Shown here one piece after another: positions 17,959-25,429 of a stretch of DNA of 64,000 nt. This DNA comes from DATARH01 sp050246595 (GTDB lineage Bacteria > Pseudomonadota > Alphaproteobacteria > ATCC43930 > CGMCC-115725). The notes under the pieces were generated by a model that saw only the letters and a list, made by a program, of their open reading frames with translations, was not told the origin of the DNA and ran no database searches. A program made the position numbers and the translations under genes. Every line of letters begins with the position of its first letter. The stretch's first letter is position 1. The stretch spans positions 62,001 through 126,000 of the forward strand of contig JBFWVT010000003.1 in NCBI GenBank assembly GCA_050246595.1, given 5' to 3'.

Positions 17959-18894
17959 ATGCCGAATACGGAAAGCGGCAGCCAGTATCAACAATTTGAG
18001 ATTCCTACCTATTACGACCAGCCGGCATTGAAGCCGACGCATTACGGCTGGATGGTCTCAGGCTACATCTTCGTGGCCGGAGTGGCCGGATCGGCGCAGA
18101 TCATCGCGACTGTGGCCGAGATGACCGATGGCGGCATGAATACCCGGATCGTTCGCAACGGCCGCTACATCGCGCTCGGCGGAGCGGTGGTCGGGGCGGG
18201 GCTGCTGATCGCCGATCTGCACACGCCAACGCGATTCTACAACATGCTGCGAATCTTCCGGCCGACATCGCCGATGTCGATCGGCAGCTACGTGTTGACG
18301 ACATTCGGCGCGTTCAGCGCGTTGCTCGCAGCCGCGCAATTGCGCCGCGATCTCGGGGCGGAACCCGGCATCCTCGATCGCGCAGCGTGGATCGCGCAAA
18401 TCCCGGCGGCGCTGACAGGTGCGGCGATAAGCACATATACCGGCCCGCTGCTTGCGGCGACGAGCACCCCTCTTTGGGCGGCGCTGCCAAAGCTGCTCCC
18501 GGCGGTGTTCGGCGCCTCAGCGATGGCGAGTGCCGCCGCCGCGCTGTTGCTGACGACCCCCGGAGGGGCGGAGCGCGAGCCGCTTCGCCGGATCGAACTG
18601 GTCGCGAGCACGGTCGAGATCGCCATTCTGGTGCTGATCCCGACCAAATTGCGGATCGAAGGCGTCAGGACGACGATTGGCATCGGCCCGGTGCTTGCGG
18701 CGGCTTGCGTGCCCTTGATCGAATACGGCGCACAAACAGTCGCCGGCCGCGCTTCGCGCGCCCCGAGGTTCGGTACGCTGGCTGCTGCGGCGGTGCTGGG
18801 AGGCGCGTTTCTGCTGCGGCATCTGGTGCTGCAATCCGGCAACAGATCGGCGAAGCGCCCCCGCGATCATTTTCGCTTCTCTTGGCCGCGATGA
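17959..18894 (+). CDS. nrfD: NrfD-type membrane anchor of formate dehydrogenase
   Basis: About 311 residues from ATG 17959, preferred because GGAG lies just upstream. The frame can open at GTG 17848, overlapping the beta stop, but this adds 37 unlike residues. The NrfD hallmark is clear: DLHTPTRFYNMLRIF then RPTSPMSIGSY, within a multi-helix membrane protein. NrfD subunits pass electrons to or from the quinone pool without haem, so this FDH uses an NrfD anchor instead of the cytochrome b subunit of E. coli FdnI. Confidence 0.88.
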   Translation: MPNTESGSQYQQFEIPTYYDQPALKPTHYGWMVSGYIFVAGVAGSAQIIATVAEMTDGGMNTRIVRNGRYIALGGAVVGAGLLIADLHTPTRFYNMLRIFRPTSPMSIGSYVLTTFGAFSALLAAAQLRRDLGAEPGILDRAAWIAQIPAALTGAAISTYTGPLLAATSTPLWAALPKLLPAVFGASAMASAAAALLLTTPGGAEREPLRRIELVASTVEIAILVLIPTKLRIEGVRTTIGIGPVLAAACVPLIEYGAQTVAGRASRAPRFGTLAAAAVLGGAFLLRHLVLQSGNRSAKRPRDHFRFSWPR

Positions 18895-19178
18895 CGGGCG
18901 GAATGGACAGAGGTGATATCGAACGCGCCCTGGCGGCGCTGGACCGCGCCCTCGACGGCCGCTCGACATACCAGGATCTTGTGGAAGCGTCCCGCTGCCT
19001 GGTCGGATTGCGCGGCATGCTGATAGCCGAGCATCGCCGCGGTGCCCCGGTTAGCGACAATCTCGCCCGATTGAACACGATCATCAGCCTCGTCGTCGCA
19101 GCCGCATATCCACTGGAAGGCGTGCGGCACGAGCGCATCAAAGCCGCCAAGCGGGAATTGCTTGCGCTCGCACTCTAA
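18891..19178 (+). CDS. Small hypothetical protein closing the formate dehydrogenase operon
   Basis: 95 residues; ATG 18891 overlaps the NrfD stop (ATGA), so it is translationally coupled. It is predicted all-helical (DIERALAALDRALDG, LIAEHRRGAP, NTIISLVVAAAYPLEG) without a signal peptide. No family is recognised. Coupling to the anchor gene suggests an assembly or regulatory role in the complex, but this is inference from position alone. Confidence 0.65.
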   Translation: MTGGMDRGDIERALAALDRALDGRSTYQDLVEASRCLVGLRGMLIAEHRRGAPVSDNLARLNTIISLVVAAAYPLEGVRHERIKAAKRELLALAL

Positions 19179-19268
19179 CCCAACGCGTATGGCGGGGGCG
19201 GCCGGGCCGCTTCTCGAAGCGCCGACGGGCTTCGGCTCTCTTGTGCCCGGATTCCGATGCAATGACTA

Positions 19269-20405
19269 AGCAGCCCGCCTTCGAATGGGCGATGGGAATG
19301 GATTATATTCCCGGGATAAGGGCTGTGGAGGCCAAGCATGCCGGGAAAATCGAAGCTCACAGCCGATGCTGCGGAATGGGCCACGTTGCGCGCCCTATCA
19401 AAACGGAGCAGCGCGGCGAAGCGGATCGGGCGCGAGCGATCCCCGGCCTGCGCCGGGGCAGGCTCTGCTGACGCTGGAGGGGCGGCGCGCCGGGGAGATC
19501 GCTGCGGTTCTCGGAGTGCCTGTCAGCACGGTGCGCAACTGGCGGGGTTGCTTTGCGCATGGCGGGGTGGCGGGGCTGCGGCAGCGCCCGAGGCCGGGAC
19601 AGCAGGCTGCGATCGGGCCACATGCCGGGGCGATTGCCGCGGCGATCCTGAACGACGACACACGCCACGATGGCGGCTCGACGCTGGGGCGCCTGTGCGC
19701 CGAGATTGTCCGGCGCGGCGGGCCGGCGATCTCGCCGCGGTGGCTGTCGCACCAATTGCGCCAAAGGGGTTTGCCTTCCGTCGCCCGCGCTACACCCTCA
19801 AAGGGCGGCAGGACCCAGCGGCGGTTGAGGCCAGACGTCAGCGCATCGCCGATCTGAAAACCAAAGCCGCCGCGGGGGCGATCGATCTGGTGTTCCTCGA
19901 CGAATCCGAAGCGCTCACGCATCCTTATCTGGCGCGCTGCTGGGCTCGGCGCGGCACCGAGTTGCGCATCCAAGCTCCCGGCCAGGCGAAGAAACAAGCC
20001 ATGCTCGGGGCCTTCGATCCGGTCCGCCGGCGCCTTCTGGTGCATGCCAGCCCCGCCAAGCGCTCCACCGACTTTGTTGAACTGCTCGATCAACTTGGCG
20101 CCGCTTACGGCACCGCCGAACACGTCCGGCCGCTGGTCGCGGTTCTCGATAACGGGCCGATCCACACCAGCAAGCTGACCACGCGCGCGCTTGCCGAGCG
20201 CCCCTGGCTCACCCTCGAATGGCTACCGAAATACGCCCCCGAGCTGAACGATATCAAACGATGCTGGCGCGACCTCAAGCAGCATCAACTCGCCAACCGT
20301 ACCTTCGCTGATGCCGACGCTCTCGCTCACGCTATCCCTGACGCTGTCGCCCGCCTCAACCCCGAGCGGCAACCCCATTCATCGCCCATTCCCATACGGC
20401 TTGCT
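19269..20405 (+). mobile_element. IS630-family insertion sequence (degenerate)
   Basis: Ends align as inverted repeats: left AGCAGCCCG then GAATGGGCGATG and GAATGG (19269-19301), right complement AGCAAGCCG then GAATGGGCGATG and AATGG (20375-20405). TA dinucleotides flank both ends (19267-19268 and 20406-20407), the target duplication expected for IS630. The single transposase gene inside is frameshifted. The element separates the formate dehydrogenase operon from the PEP-CTERM gene. Confidence 0.75.
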
Positions 20406-20408
20406 TAG
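19338..20408 (+). pseudogene. Frameshifted IS630-family transposase
   Basis: Homology-like content moves between frames. The start (MPGKSKLTADAAE) and the catalytic half (from about 19778: FAFRRPRYTLKGRQ, LVFLDES, VLDNGPIHTSK) are in one frame. The helix-turn-helix part (EIAAVLGVPVSTVRNW) is in the next frame between about 19450 and 19775. The second break is a one-base loss at AAAGGGGTTTG. The usual final catalytic Glu in the PELNxIE motif reads Lys (PELNDIK). Both features argue that it is inactive. Confidence 0.75.
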
Positions 20409-20494
20409 CGAATGCCGGATGAAATAGCAGAAAAGAAACCTCGATCGAGGTAGTCGTAGTACGCCCACCGACCACGAAAAGTAAGCGAGGACCC

Positions 20495-21193
20495 ATGACC
20501 TGGATTATGCGGCTAACTGGCCTCTCCGTTGTGACGCTCCTATTGGTTACGCCGGCTCATGCCGATGTCATCGCCTACTCAAACTTCGGCATGAACAACA
20601 CCCACAATTACCCGAACTTCACCGGAAGCGGTGTCGTCGGGGGGAATAGTGGAAGAGCCGAGGCGGCGTTTCAATTCACGTCCGCGGCGACCGGCGACGT
20701 TACCTCCATCATACTCGCCCTGGGAACTAACTTCGTGTCCAACACCGACGTCGCCACGCTTTATAGCGACGCAATGAACTATCCAGACCCCGTTAAGGCT
20801 ACATTCGATTTGCCGGCGGTGCCGGTATTCAATATCGCCAACCCTGGCAACGTCCCTTTGGCGGTGACGACGATCAACATCCAAGCCGGAATGGTGGCGC
20901 TGGTCGCCGGTCAGAAATATTGGCTTTCCATCGCGCCGGGAGCTCCGAACGCCGCCGGTGATCCTCATGCCCTCGTGTGGTTCGACAACTCGACGGGCAT
21001 CGCCGGCCTCTTCGCCCAACGCACTGACCCGCCGCAGCCGAACAACAATTTCGTAGTGTTTGGTAACACTACTCAGGGCGCATTCAGCGTCCTGGTTGCG
21101 AACCCGCCGGTCAATGTCCCGGAGCCGTCATCGATGGTTGTTCTTGGCGCCGCTCTGATCGGCTTCGGACTATACCGCCGCTGCCGCACCTGA
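20495..21193 (+). CDS. PEP-CTERM sorting-signal protein (chromosomal)
   Basis: 232 residues. An N-terminal Sec signal peptide (LTGLSVVTLLLVTPAHA) is followed by a beta-rich secreted domain similar to choice-of-anchor proteins. The C-terminus VPEPSSMVVLGAALIGFG then LYRRCRT is a complete PEP-CTERM tripartite signal (motif, helix, basic tail) recognised by exosortase. Such proteins are processed at the envelope and often accompany exopolysaccharide export. It is the last host-type gene before the prophage attachment site. Confidence 0.88.
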   Translation: MTWIMRLTGLSVVTLLLVTPAHADVIAYSNFGMNNTHNYPNFTGSGVVGGNSGRAEAAFQFTSAATGDVTSIILALGTNFVSNTDVATLYSDAMNYPDPVKATFDLPAVPVFNIANPGNVPLAVTTINIQAGMVALVAGQKYWLSIAPGAPNAAGDPHALVWFDNSTGIAGLFAQRTDPPQPNNNFVVFGNTTQGAFSVLVANPPVNVPEPSSMVVLGAALIGFGLYRRCRT

Positions 21194-21194
21194 C

Positions 21195-21219
21195 TGGCAG
21201 CCTCGCCAGCTCGCTGCCA
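21195..21219 (+). terminator. Hairpin after the PEP-CTERM gene
   Basis: TGGCAGC at 21195-21201 pairs with GCTGCCA at 21213-21219, starting directly after the stop codon. There is no T-tract, so it may stabilise the mRNA 3' end or act with Rho rather than be a classical intrinsic terminator. Confidence 0.4.
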
Positions 21220-21717
21220 ACACAGCCCTCACTCGTGGAGAACTTTACACCTGCACATCCGGCCACTCCATCGACACGACCTCATCCTCAAACAGCTGCG
21301 CCTGCCTCAATCCGCGACCGGGCGGGGAAGCGCCAAACCACCCAACCAAAGCACTACCGGCCGCACAGCGTCACCGAACCGAGCATGAGAACGGCGTACG
21401 GCTACACTGCCTGACCCTACATCGCAGGTTATGCAGGTGCACGTGGAGCCGGTCCTCCACCCCGCAGCCGAAGACGGGCCGCTCCCCGGTAACCGAGAAG
21501 ACCGCATCTCAGCACTTCCCTTCCCTAACCCGTTCGGGAAGCGCGGAAGCGACCGGAGGTACTCTGACCAGTGCACGACATACTCGGCCGTCCACAGCAC
21601 GGGCCGGCAGAATCGACCACCGTCGATCGGAGTTTACGCCCGCAACCTCGGGGCTACCTTCCGCGGTACCCGGGACGCGCTCAATCGATGATAGTTGCCG
21701 CTAAGTTACCGAAGAAG
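21220..21717. other. Gene-free stretch between PEP-CTERM gene and attachment site
   Basis: About 500 bp without a convincing gene. Short frames exist on both strands but lack recognisable content and good starts. Composition is slightly lower in GC than the neighbouring operons. It is host-side flank of the prophage and could hold remains of earlier integrations. Confidence 0.45.
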
Positions 21718-21762
21718 TGGCGCGCCCGAGAGGAGTCGAACCCCTAACCCCCAGATCCGTAG
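21718..21762 (-). other. Prophage left attachment site: 3' part of tRNA-Arg(ACG)
   Basis: On the minus strand, 45 bases run from the anticodon loop (CTACGGA) through the TTCGA T-loop to the acceptor end and CCA (GGGCGCGCCA). The 5' half is missing: upstream bases do not form the anticodon stem, and no D-arm or GCGCCCG acceptor strand is present. A tRNA 3' fragment starting in the anticodon loop is the usual core left at one end by a tyrosine integrase. The orientation predicts the intact tRNA and the integrase at the right end of the prophage, outside the window. Confidence 0.8.
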
Positions 21763-21883
21763 GCTAGGGCGGATCGTTGATTTCGTTAGGCTCCGTTCGA
21801 AAATATATGCCGCTTGCGGTTCGCGGCCTGACATCGTTGGTCGTGTTCGAAAATGGCGAAGGGGGCCGGCAACATGCTCCCCC

Positions 21884-22057
21884 TTGCTGCGCCGCACCCT
21901 CCCCCTCGCTGCGGCCCTCCTCCTCCCCTCTCTCGCGCACGCGGCGGACCCGCACGGGCTTGATTTCGGATATGGGTCATCGAACCCTGTAGGTTGGTTG
22001 CCGTGCGACGTGCTCCCCGCCGCCCCGCAGCGCGAGCCGGACCCGGCGAGGGAGTAG
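21884..22057 (+). CDS. Possible small secreted peptide (weak)
   Basis: A 57-residue frame from TTG 21884 starts like a Sec signal peptide (LRRTLPLAAALLLPSLAHA) and then has a short mature part ending REPDPARE. It has a non-standard start and no Shine-Dalgarno at a usual distance, and the sequence is C-rich, which favours leucine-rich frames by chance. I list it only because the signal-peptide pattern is good. The rest of 21763-22146 shows no gene. Confidence 0.2.
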   Translation: MLRRTLPLAAALLLPSLAHAADPHGLDFGYGSSNPVGWLPCDVLPAAPQREPDPARE

Positions 22058-22146
22058 CCGCGCTCCTTAGATCAGATCACTAACGACCACAAAAAACCCG
22101 AGCAATTTCAGTGTGATATAGGTCATTCGGCCGATAGTGATAGAAC

Positions 22147-22172
22147 AAGTAGCTTAATTGATGCTGCTACTT
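22147..22172 (-). terminator. Hairpin at the end of the endolysin gene
   Basis: AAGTAGC (22166-22172 read on the minus strand) pairs with GCTACTT (22147-22153) and includes the endolysin stop codon. The T-richness after it is moderate, and a GGGTTTTTT run follows about 55 nt later. It may end the leftward late transcript at the prophage edge. Confidence 0.4.
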
Positions 22173-22847
22173 CCCCGGATACGCCTTCCGGTATGCGCGA
22201 AACGCCGCCCAACTCACCGGCCCGAACAGCCCGTCAATCTGCCCCCGGTACAGCCCTTCCTTTTGAAGCTCGATCTGGAGCCGCTTGGCCGCCTCCTCGA
22301 ATGCGACTAGCGCCTTCTCGACGGCGACCGGCGGCGCGAACGATTTTCCTTTTTCGAGGTCACGCGCGCCGGCTAGCGCCCGCTCGGCGTAGTGCAGCCG
22401 ATCCGGTGCGGATGCGTAAGTGCCGGTGATAACATCGTAACTACGCTCGTACATGACATGAACGAGGTTGCAGGCTTCTTTGAGAGAGGCGCAATCCTTG
22501 AGCCGGGCCAGGACGTTTGCGTGGGAGCCACGGAGTTCGTGAGAAATGAAGCCATATTGCGCCTCGTCTGATCCTACAGCCAAGCCGCGTTTACGCGCAT
22601 AGTCCTCTAAGGCTAGTCTTCGAGACCTAGTGTGCATTGCCCACCCATAGCCGCCCCGGCTGCCGGCAATCAAAGGTTTTCGTTCCTGCAATTCAGTCAA
22701 TCCGACTGACTCGTAGCCCAAATTCCCGACAAAACCGGCGGCCTGTTCTAGCGTCAGCTTAAAATCTTCTGCAAGTCGGCGGACAAGCCACCCGCCACGT
22801 ACTTCCCAGCCGCCGGTTTTTGGCATGTCGAACTTTGCCATCGCCAT
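22167..22847 (-). CDS. Endolysin: phage tail-lysozyme domain plus peptidoglycan-binding-like C-terminus
   Basis: 226 residues. The N-terminal 150 residues resemble the phage tail lysozyme domain: QAAGFVGNLGYESVGL with the acidic residue expected at the active site, GGYGWAMHTRSRRLALEDYA, and later NLVHVMYERSYDV. The C-terminus (QKEGLYRGQIDGLFGPVSWAAF) looks like a peptidoglycan-binding repeat. It should cleave murein during lysis. It is the last leftward gene of the prophage, next to holin-like and lipoprotein genes but separated from them by a rightward HNH gene. Confidence 0.8.
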   Translation of the reverse strand: MAMAKFDMPKTGGWEVRGGWLVRRLAEDFKLTLEQAAGFVGNLGYESVGLTELQERKPLIAGSRGGYGWAMHTRSRRLALEDYARKRGLAVGSDEAQYGFISHELRGSHANVLARLKDCASLKEACNLVHVMYERSYDVITGTYASAPDRLHYAERALAGARDLEKGKSFAPPVAVEKALVAFEEAAKRLQIELQKEGLYRGQIDGLFGPVSWAAFRAYRKAYPGK

Positions 22848-22902
22848 CTCTTTTGCTAGAATGCGAAACGGCCGCGCGGGCTGGACCCCAGGCGGCCGTC
22901 TC
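22835..22902 (+). promoter_or_regulatory. Promoter and 5' hairpin leader of the HNH gene
   Basis: TTGCCA (22835-22840), 16-nt spacer, TAGAAT (22857-22862). Transcription should start near 22868, where ACGGCCG (22868-22874) pairs with CGGCCGT (22893-22899). CTCTAACC and then the gene follow. The same layout, with different stem sequences, precedes the rightward genes at 26794 and 38320. Confidence 0.6.
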
Positions 22903-22929
22903 TAACCACCTCGCTATGGAGCAGCGACG

Positions 22930-23763
22930 ATGGCTGACGCCAGTATTCCCAGAAAGATTGCGCCAGGACAACGGTTCGGTCGCTTGACCGCAGTGGAGCC
23001 TGCGGAACCGTTCATCACGCCTAAAGGCTGGCGTCGTTTTACGTGGCTTTGCCTCTGTGACTGCGGGGGCAATAAAATAATTGTTGAGTTCGATCTTCTT
23101 CGTGGGAGAGTAAATAGCTGCGGGTGTCTGCGTCGTGTAAAAAAGTCAATGAACGATACACCTTCCAGAATAGTAAGGGTAGGTCAAAGATATGGTCGCC
23201 TTACTATCATAAAGGTCGGTAGCGAATGCCAATGCCAATGTGATTGTGGAAGCATTACTATAGCTGGAGCATCTGATTTGGTGCGTGGGGTTAAGAAAAG
23301 TTGCGGGTGCCTGTATAAAGAAACAAGGCGATCATCTCGCGTAACGCACGGACAATCTAAATCTGGTGGAGCATACACCTCGTGGCTAAGCATGAGAAGT
23401 CGTTGCTATGTCAAGACCGACCAAAAATATCCAGACTACGGAGGACGTGGCATCACAGTTTGTAAAGAATGGATGGAAAGTTTCGAAGCATTCGCCGCCG
23501 ATATGGGTCCGCGTCCAACAGGTCATACATTAGACCGCATCGACAATAACGGAAATTATGAACCAGGAAACTGTCGCTGGGCCACACCTGCTCAGCAAGC
23601 CGCTAATACAAGGACGAATATTTGGGTTGAGTGGCAAGGTGAACGGATGATCCTCGGAGAAGCAATTCGTCGCGTCGGCTTACCGAGAAAATCTGTTGAG
23701 CGACGACTTCGTCGCGGCTGGTCATTGGAGCGAGCGCTCACCACCCCGCTCCAGAAAACCTAA
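22930..23763 (+). CDS. Phage HNH endonuclease with duplicated zinc-ribbon-like N-terminal modules
   Basis: 277 residues on the strand opposite to the late genes. Two N-terminal repeats each run GQRFGRLT.../GQRYGRLT..., then CDCGG or CDCGS and SCGCL, a cysteine-rich DNA-binding module. The C-terminal half has the phage HNH signature YPDYGGRGITVCKEW, DMGPRPTGHTLDRIDN and NYEPGNCRWA. It probably makes site-specific DNA breaks and behaves as a homing gene. Its GC content is clearly lower than its neighbours, pointing to recent acquisition. Its stop overlaps the end of the convergent small lysis gene. Confidence 0.82.
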   Translation: MADASIPRKIAPGQRFGRLTAVEPAEPFITPKGWRRFTWLCLCDCGGNKIIVEFDLLRGRVNSCGCLRRVKKSMNDTPSRIVRVGQRYGRLTIIKVGSECQCQCDCGSITIAGASDLVRGVKKSCGCLYKETRRSSRVTHGQSKSGGAYTSWLSMRSRCYVKTDQKYPDYGGRGITVCKEWMESFEAFAADMGPRPTGHTLDRIDNNGNYEPGNCRWATPAQQAANTRTNIWVEWQGERMILGEAIRRVGLPRKSVERRLRRGWSLERALTTPLQKT

Positions 23764-23876
23764 CCATACCACCACAGCAGCGCAAACCCGCCGATCGCCA
23801 GGACCGGCGCGAAAACTACGAGCAGGGCCAGCTTGGTTTCGGGAGAGAGATGCATGCTAACTGCCGTAGCATGCAT
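23760..23876 (-). CDS. 38-residue membrane protein of the lysis cassette
   Basis: One hydrophobic helix (LALLVVFAPVLAIGGFALLWW) with a short charged N-terminus. ATG 23876 overlaps the stop of the lipoprotein gene (TGATG), showing translational coupling. Size and context suggest a helper of the holin or spanin function, but there is no sequence proof. Confidence 0.55.
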   Translation of the reverse strand: MHATAVSMHLSPETKLALLVVFAPVLAIGGFALLWWYG

Positions 23877-24214
23877 CACAGACCTGGCAACGCGATCCGA
23901 GCGGCGGTCGCGGCGATCCGGAGTAGACGGAGCGCGCGGTCGAGCCACGCCGCGGTGTTGGCGTCCGTGGTCGCCGGGACGCGGCCGTTCAGAAGCTCGT
24001 CGCAATAGGCCACCGGATACGCCGCGATCTCGCGCACGCTGGCGGGCATGTGGTCGGACGCAGCGGCAACCAAGCCCGGTGCCGCTGACCGGCACAGGCG
24101 CTCGATACGCGCCATCTGATCGGAGGATAGCACAGAGCGGGAGACATCGACCGTGGAGAGGGAGCAGCCGGCGAGCAGGAGCAGCGCGGCGACCGCGAGG
24201 GGAAGGCGGGTCAT
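23876..24214 (-). CDS. Phage lipoprotein of the lysis cassette (outer spanin candidate)
   Basis: 112 residues with a clear lipobox: LPLAVAALLLLAGCS, predicted cleavage before Cys17. The mature part is helical and contains CRSAAPGLVAAASDHMP. It overlaps the holin-like gene by 4 bp (ATGA) and the next small membrane gene by 1 bp. By position it could be an outer-membrane spanin subunit (Rz1-like), though it is longer and less proline-rich than typical Rz1. Confidence 0.6.
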   Translation of the reverse strand: MTRLPLAVAALLLLAGCSLSTVDVSRSVLSSDQMARIERLCRSAAPGLVAAASDHMPASVREIAAYPVAYCDELLNGRVPATTDANTAAWLDRALRLLRIAATAARIALPGL

Positions 24215-24594
24215 GGTTGTCCTCCTTTGATGCGTTCGATTTCAGCTAGGTTAAGGTCTCGTGCTGTCGTGCCAGGACCAGAAGGACCGAGTACAGGTAT
24301 TGCGACAGGTGTGCCGGCGGCTGCCGTGGCTTCGGCCGATTTGACGGCCGAAGCGATAGCTGCTTGTCGGGTGCGCCTGACAGCCTGAATCTTTTGGTAA
24401 GCCGACCAGGTCAGCGTTCCGAGCATCACTAGGGCTGTTGCGATCATCATTACCTGATCGCCGGTGACGCCCAGCGCCCATGCGAACCCAAGCCCGGATG
24501 CGATTTGAAGCAGCCCGCGAACAACGGCAGCGGCGATGCTAATGTATGTTGGGTCCGGAGTCTTGGGAATGAGGTTAAGATCGTCGGAGGACAC
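24211..24594 (-). CDS. Holin-like membrane protein
   Basis: 127 residues. Two hydrophobic helices lie about residues 15-42 (AAAVVRGLLQIASGLGFAWA) and 46-66 (QVMMIATALVMLGTLTW), followed by a basic segment (RRTRQAAIA) and a cytoplasmic tail. This topology, and the coupled lipoprotein gene downstream, fit a phage holin or lysis-timing protein. The family cannot be named from sequence alone. Confidence 0.6.
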   Translation of the reverse strand: MSSDDLNLIPKTPDPTYISIAAAVVRGLLQIASGLGFAWALGVTGDQVMMIATALVMLGTLTWSAYQKIQAVRRTRQAAIASAVKSAEATAAAGTPVAIPVLGPSGPGTTARDLNLAEIERIKGGQP

Positions 24595-24614
24595 GAATTT
24601 TTCTCCAATGTCTA

Positions 24615-24643
24615 TTGCACCAGGCGCGCGGGAGCGATATTTA
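24615..24643 (+). promoter_or_regulatory. Promoter of the coiled-coil/winged-helix accessory gene
   Basis: TTGCAC (24615-24620), 17-nt spacer, TATTTA (24638-24643). An AGAAGG Shine-Dalgarno lies 6 nt before the ATG at 24673. The promoter faces away from the late genes and would allow expression in the lysogen. Confidence 0.6.
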
Positions 24644-24672
24644 TCTATCGCTCATAACCTAGAAGGCACACA

Positions 24673-25155
24673 ATGGACGGAAGTTTCGAGCAGTACCAGG
24701 GCGGCGATTTCGCCGCACACATCGCCAGCGAGCGCGATCGACTGCGCGCCGAGCGGGAGCAAATCTTCAATCAGCAGGAAGAGCTTCAGCGTCGGCTCGA
24801 CGAGATCAACCGCGAGTTCGCCGCGATCGAAGCTTACGAGCATGCGAAGACCGGCAAGTCGCAGAAGCCCGCGCGCACCGGCAACAGCGCGGCGCCGCGT
24901 GCTCGGCGAGGCAGCGTGCGTGAGGTTATCTTGCAGACTGTCGCTGCGACGGAGGGCGGCGCGTCACGCGGCGAGCTTCTGGAAGCACTCGGCATGAAAG
25001 GAGACAAGTCCGGTGAAATGTCGATCTCGAATGCGCTCACGGCGCTGACAAAGAGCGGCCAGCTTGTTCGCGATGGCAGGGTGTACCGGCTGCCGAGCGA
25101 CGCCAGCACGGCGCAGAGCGTCGAGCAGGAGCGGGTGTTGGAACCGGCGGAATAA
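24673..25155 (+). CDS. Prophage accessory protein: coiled coil plus winged-helix-like domain
   Basis: 160 residues. Residues 18-60 form a charged coiled coil (SERDRLRAEREQIFNQQEE, LDEINREFAAI). After a basic linker, residues 80-145 resemble a winged helix: REVILQTVAAT, SRGELLEALG, ISNALTALTKSGQLVRDG. This suggests a small dimeric DNA-binding protein. It runs against the late operon with its own promoter and a terminator, a moron-like arrangement. The target is unknown; possible roles are host gene control or silencing of the prophage. Confidence 0.7.
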   Translation: MDGSFEQYQGGDFAAHIASERDRLRAEREQIFNQQEELQRRLDEINREFAAIEAYEHAKTGKSQKPARTGNSAAPRARRGSVREVILQTVAATEGGASRGELLEALGMKGDKSGEMSISNALTALTKSGQLVRDGRVYRLPSDASTAQSVEQERVLEPAE

Positions 25156-25181
25156 GGGTTGGTGAAGCGTCTCGGTGCAGG

Positions 25182-25205
25182 ACGCCGCTTCTCACGGAGC
25201 GGCGT
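25182..25205 (+). terminator. Intrinsic terminator after the accessory gene
   Basis: ACGCCGCT (25182-25189) pairs perfectly with AGCGGCGT (25198-25205), followed by TTCTG. It lies 27 bp after the stop of the rightward gene. The T-tract is short. Confidence 0.55.
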
Positions 25206-25397
25206 TTCTGCTATGAATAGCTCTTGCTCCAAGGGAAAGCGGGTGAGTTAGACAAGCCACGCCCCACTAACGCAGCAAGGGTCCGCTACGCCCGGCAGTC
25301 CAGCAATGGATGGGGAGGCCCCGGCCGGCTACGTTGCAAAGCGGAAGCAGATGCCTGAATGACCTTCGCGCATCGCATACCTTGGCAGTAACACAGG
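25206..25397 (+). other. Interval between two rightward terminators
   Basis: No gene longer than about 18 codons is convincing here. Bounded on both sides by terminator hairpins of the same direction, it could encode a small RNA, or two very short peptides (ATG at about 25305 and 25362). I could not find a clear promoter. Confidence 0.35.
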
Positions 25398-25429
25398 ACG
25401 CCGCCCTTCGGGGTGGCGTTCTTGTTTTC
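25398..25429 (+). terminator. Strong intrinsic terminator with cUUCGg loop
   Basis: ACGCCGCCC (25398-25406) pairs with GGGTGGCGT (25411-25419) through a TTCG tetraloop, followed by TCTTGTTTTC. This is a nine-pair stem with one G-U. It overlaps the stop of the convergent membrane gene at 25428. Confidence 0.75.

Noticed and set aside
21718..21800. Intact tRNA-Arg gene
   Set aside because: Only the 3' 45 bases fit; the 5' anticodon stem strand, D-arm and 5' acceptor strand are missing.
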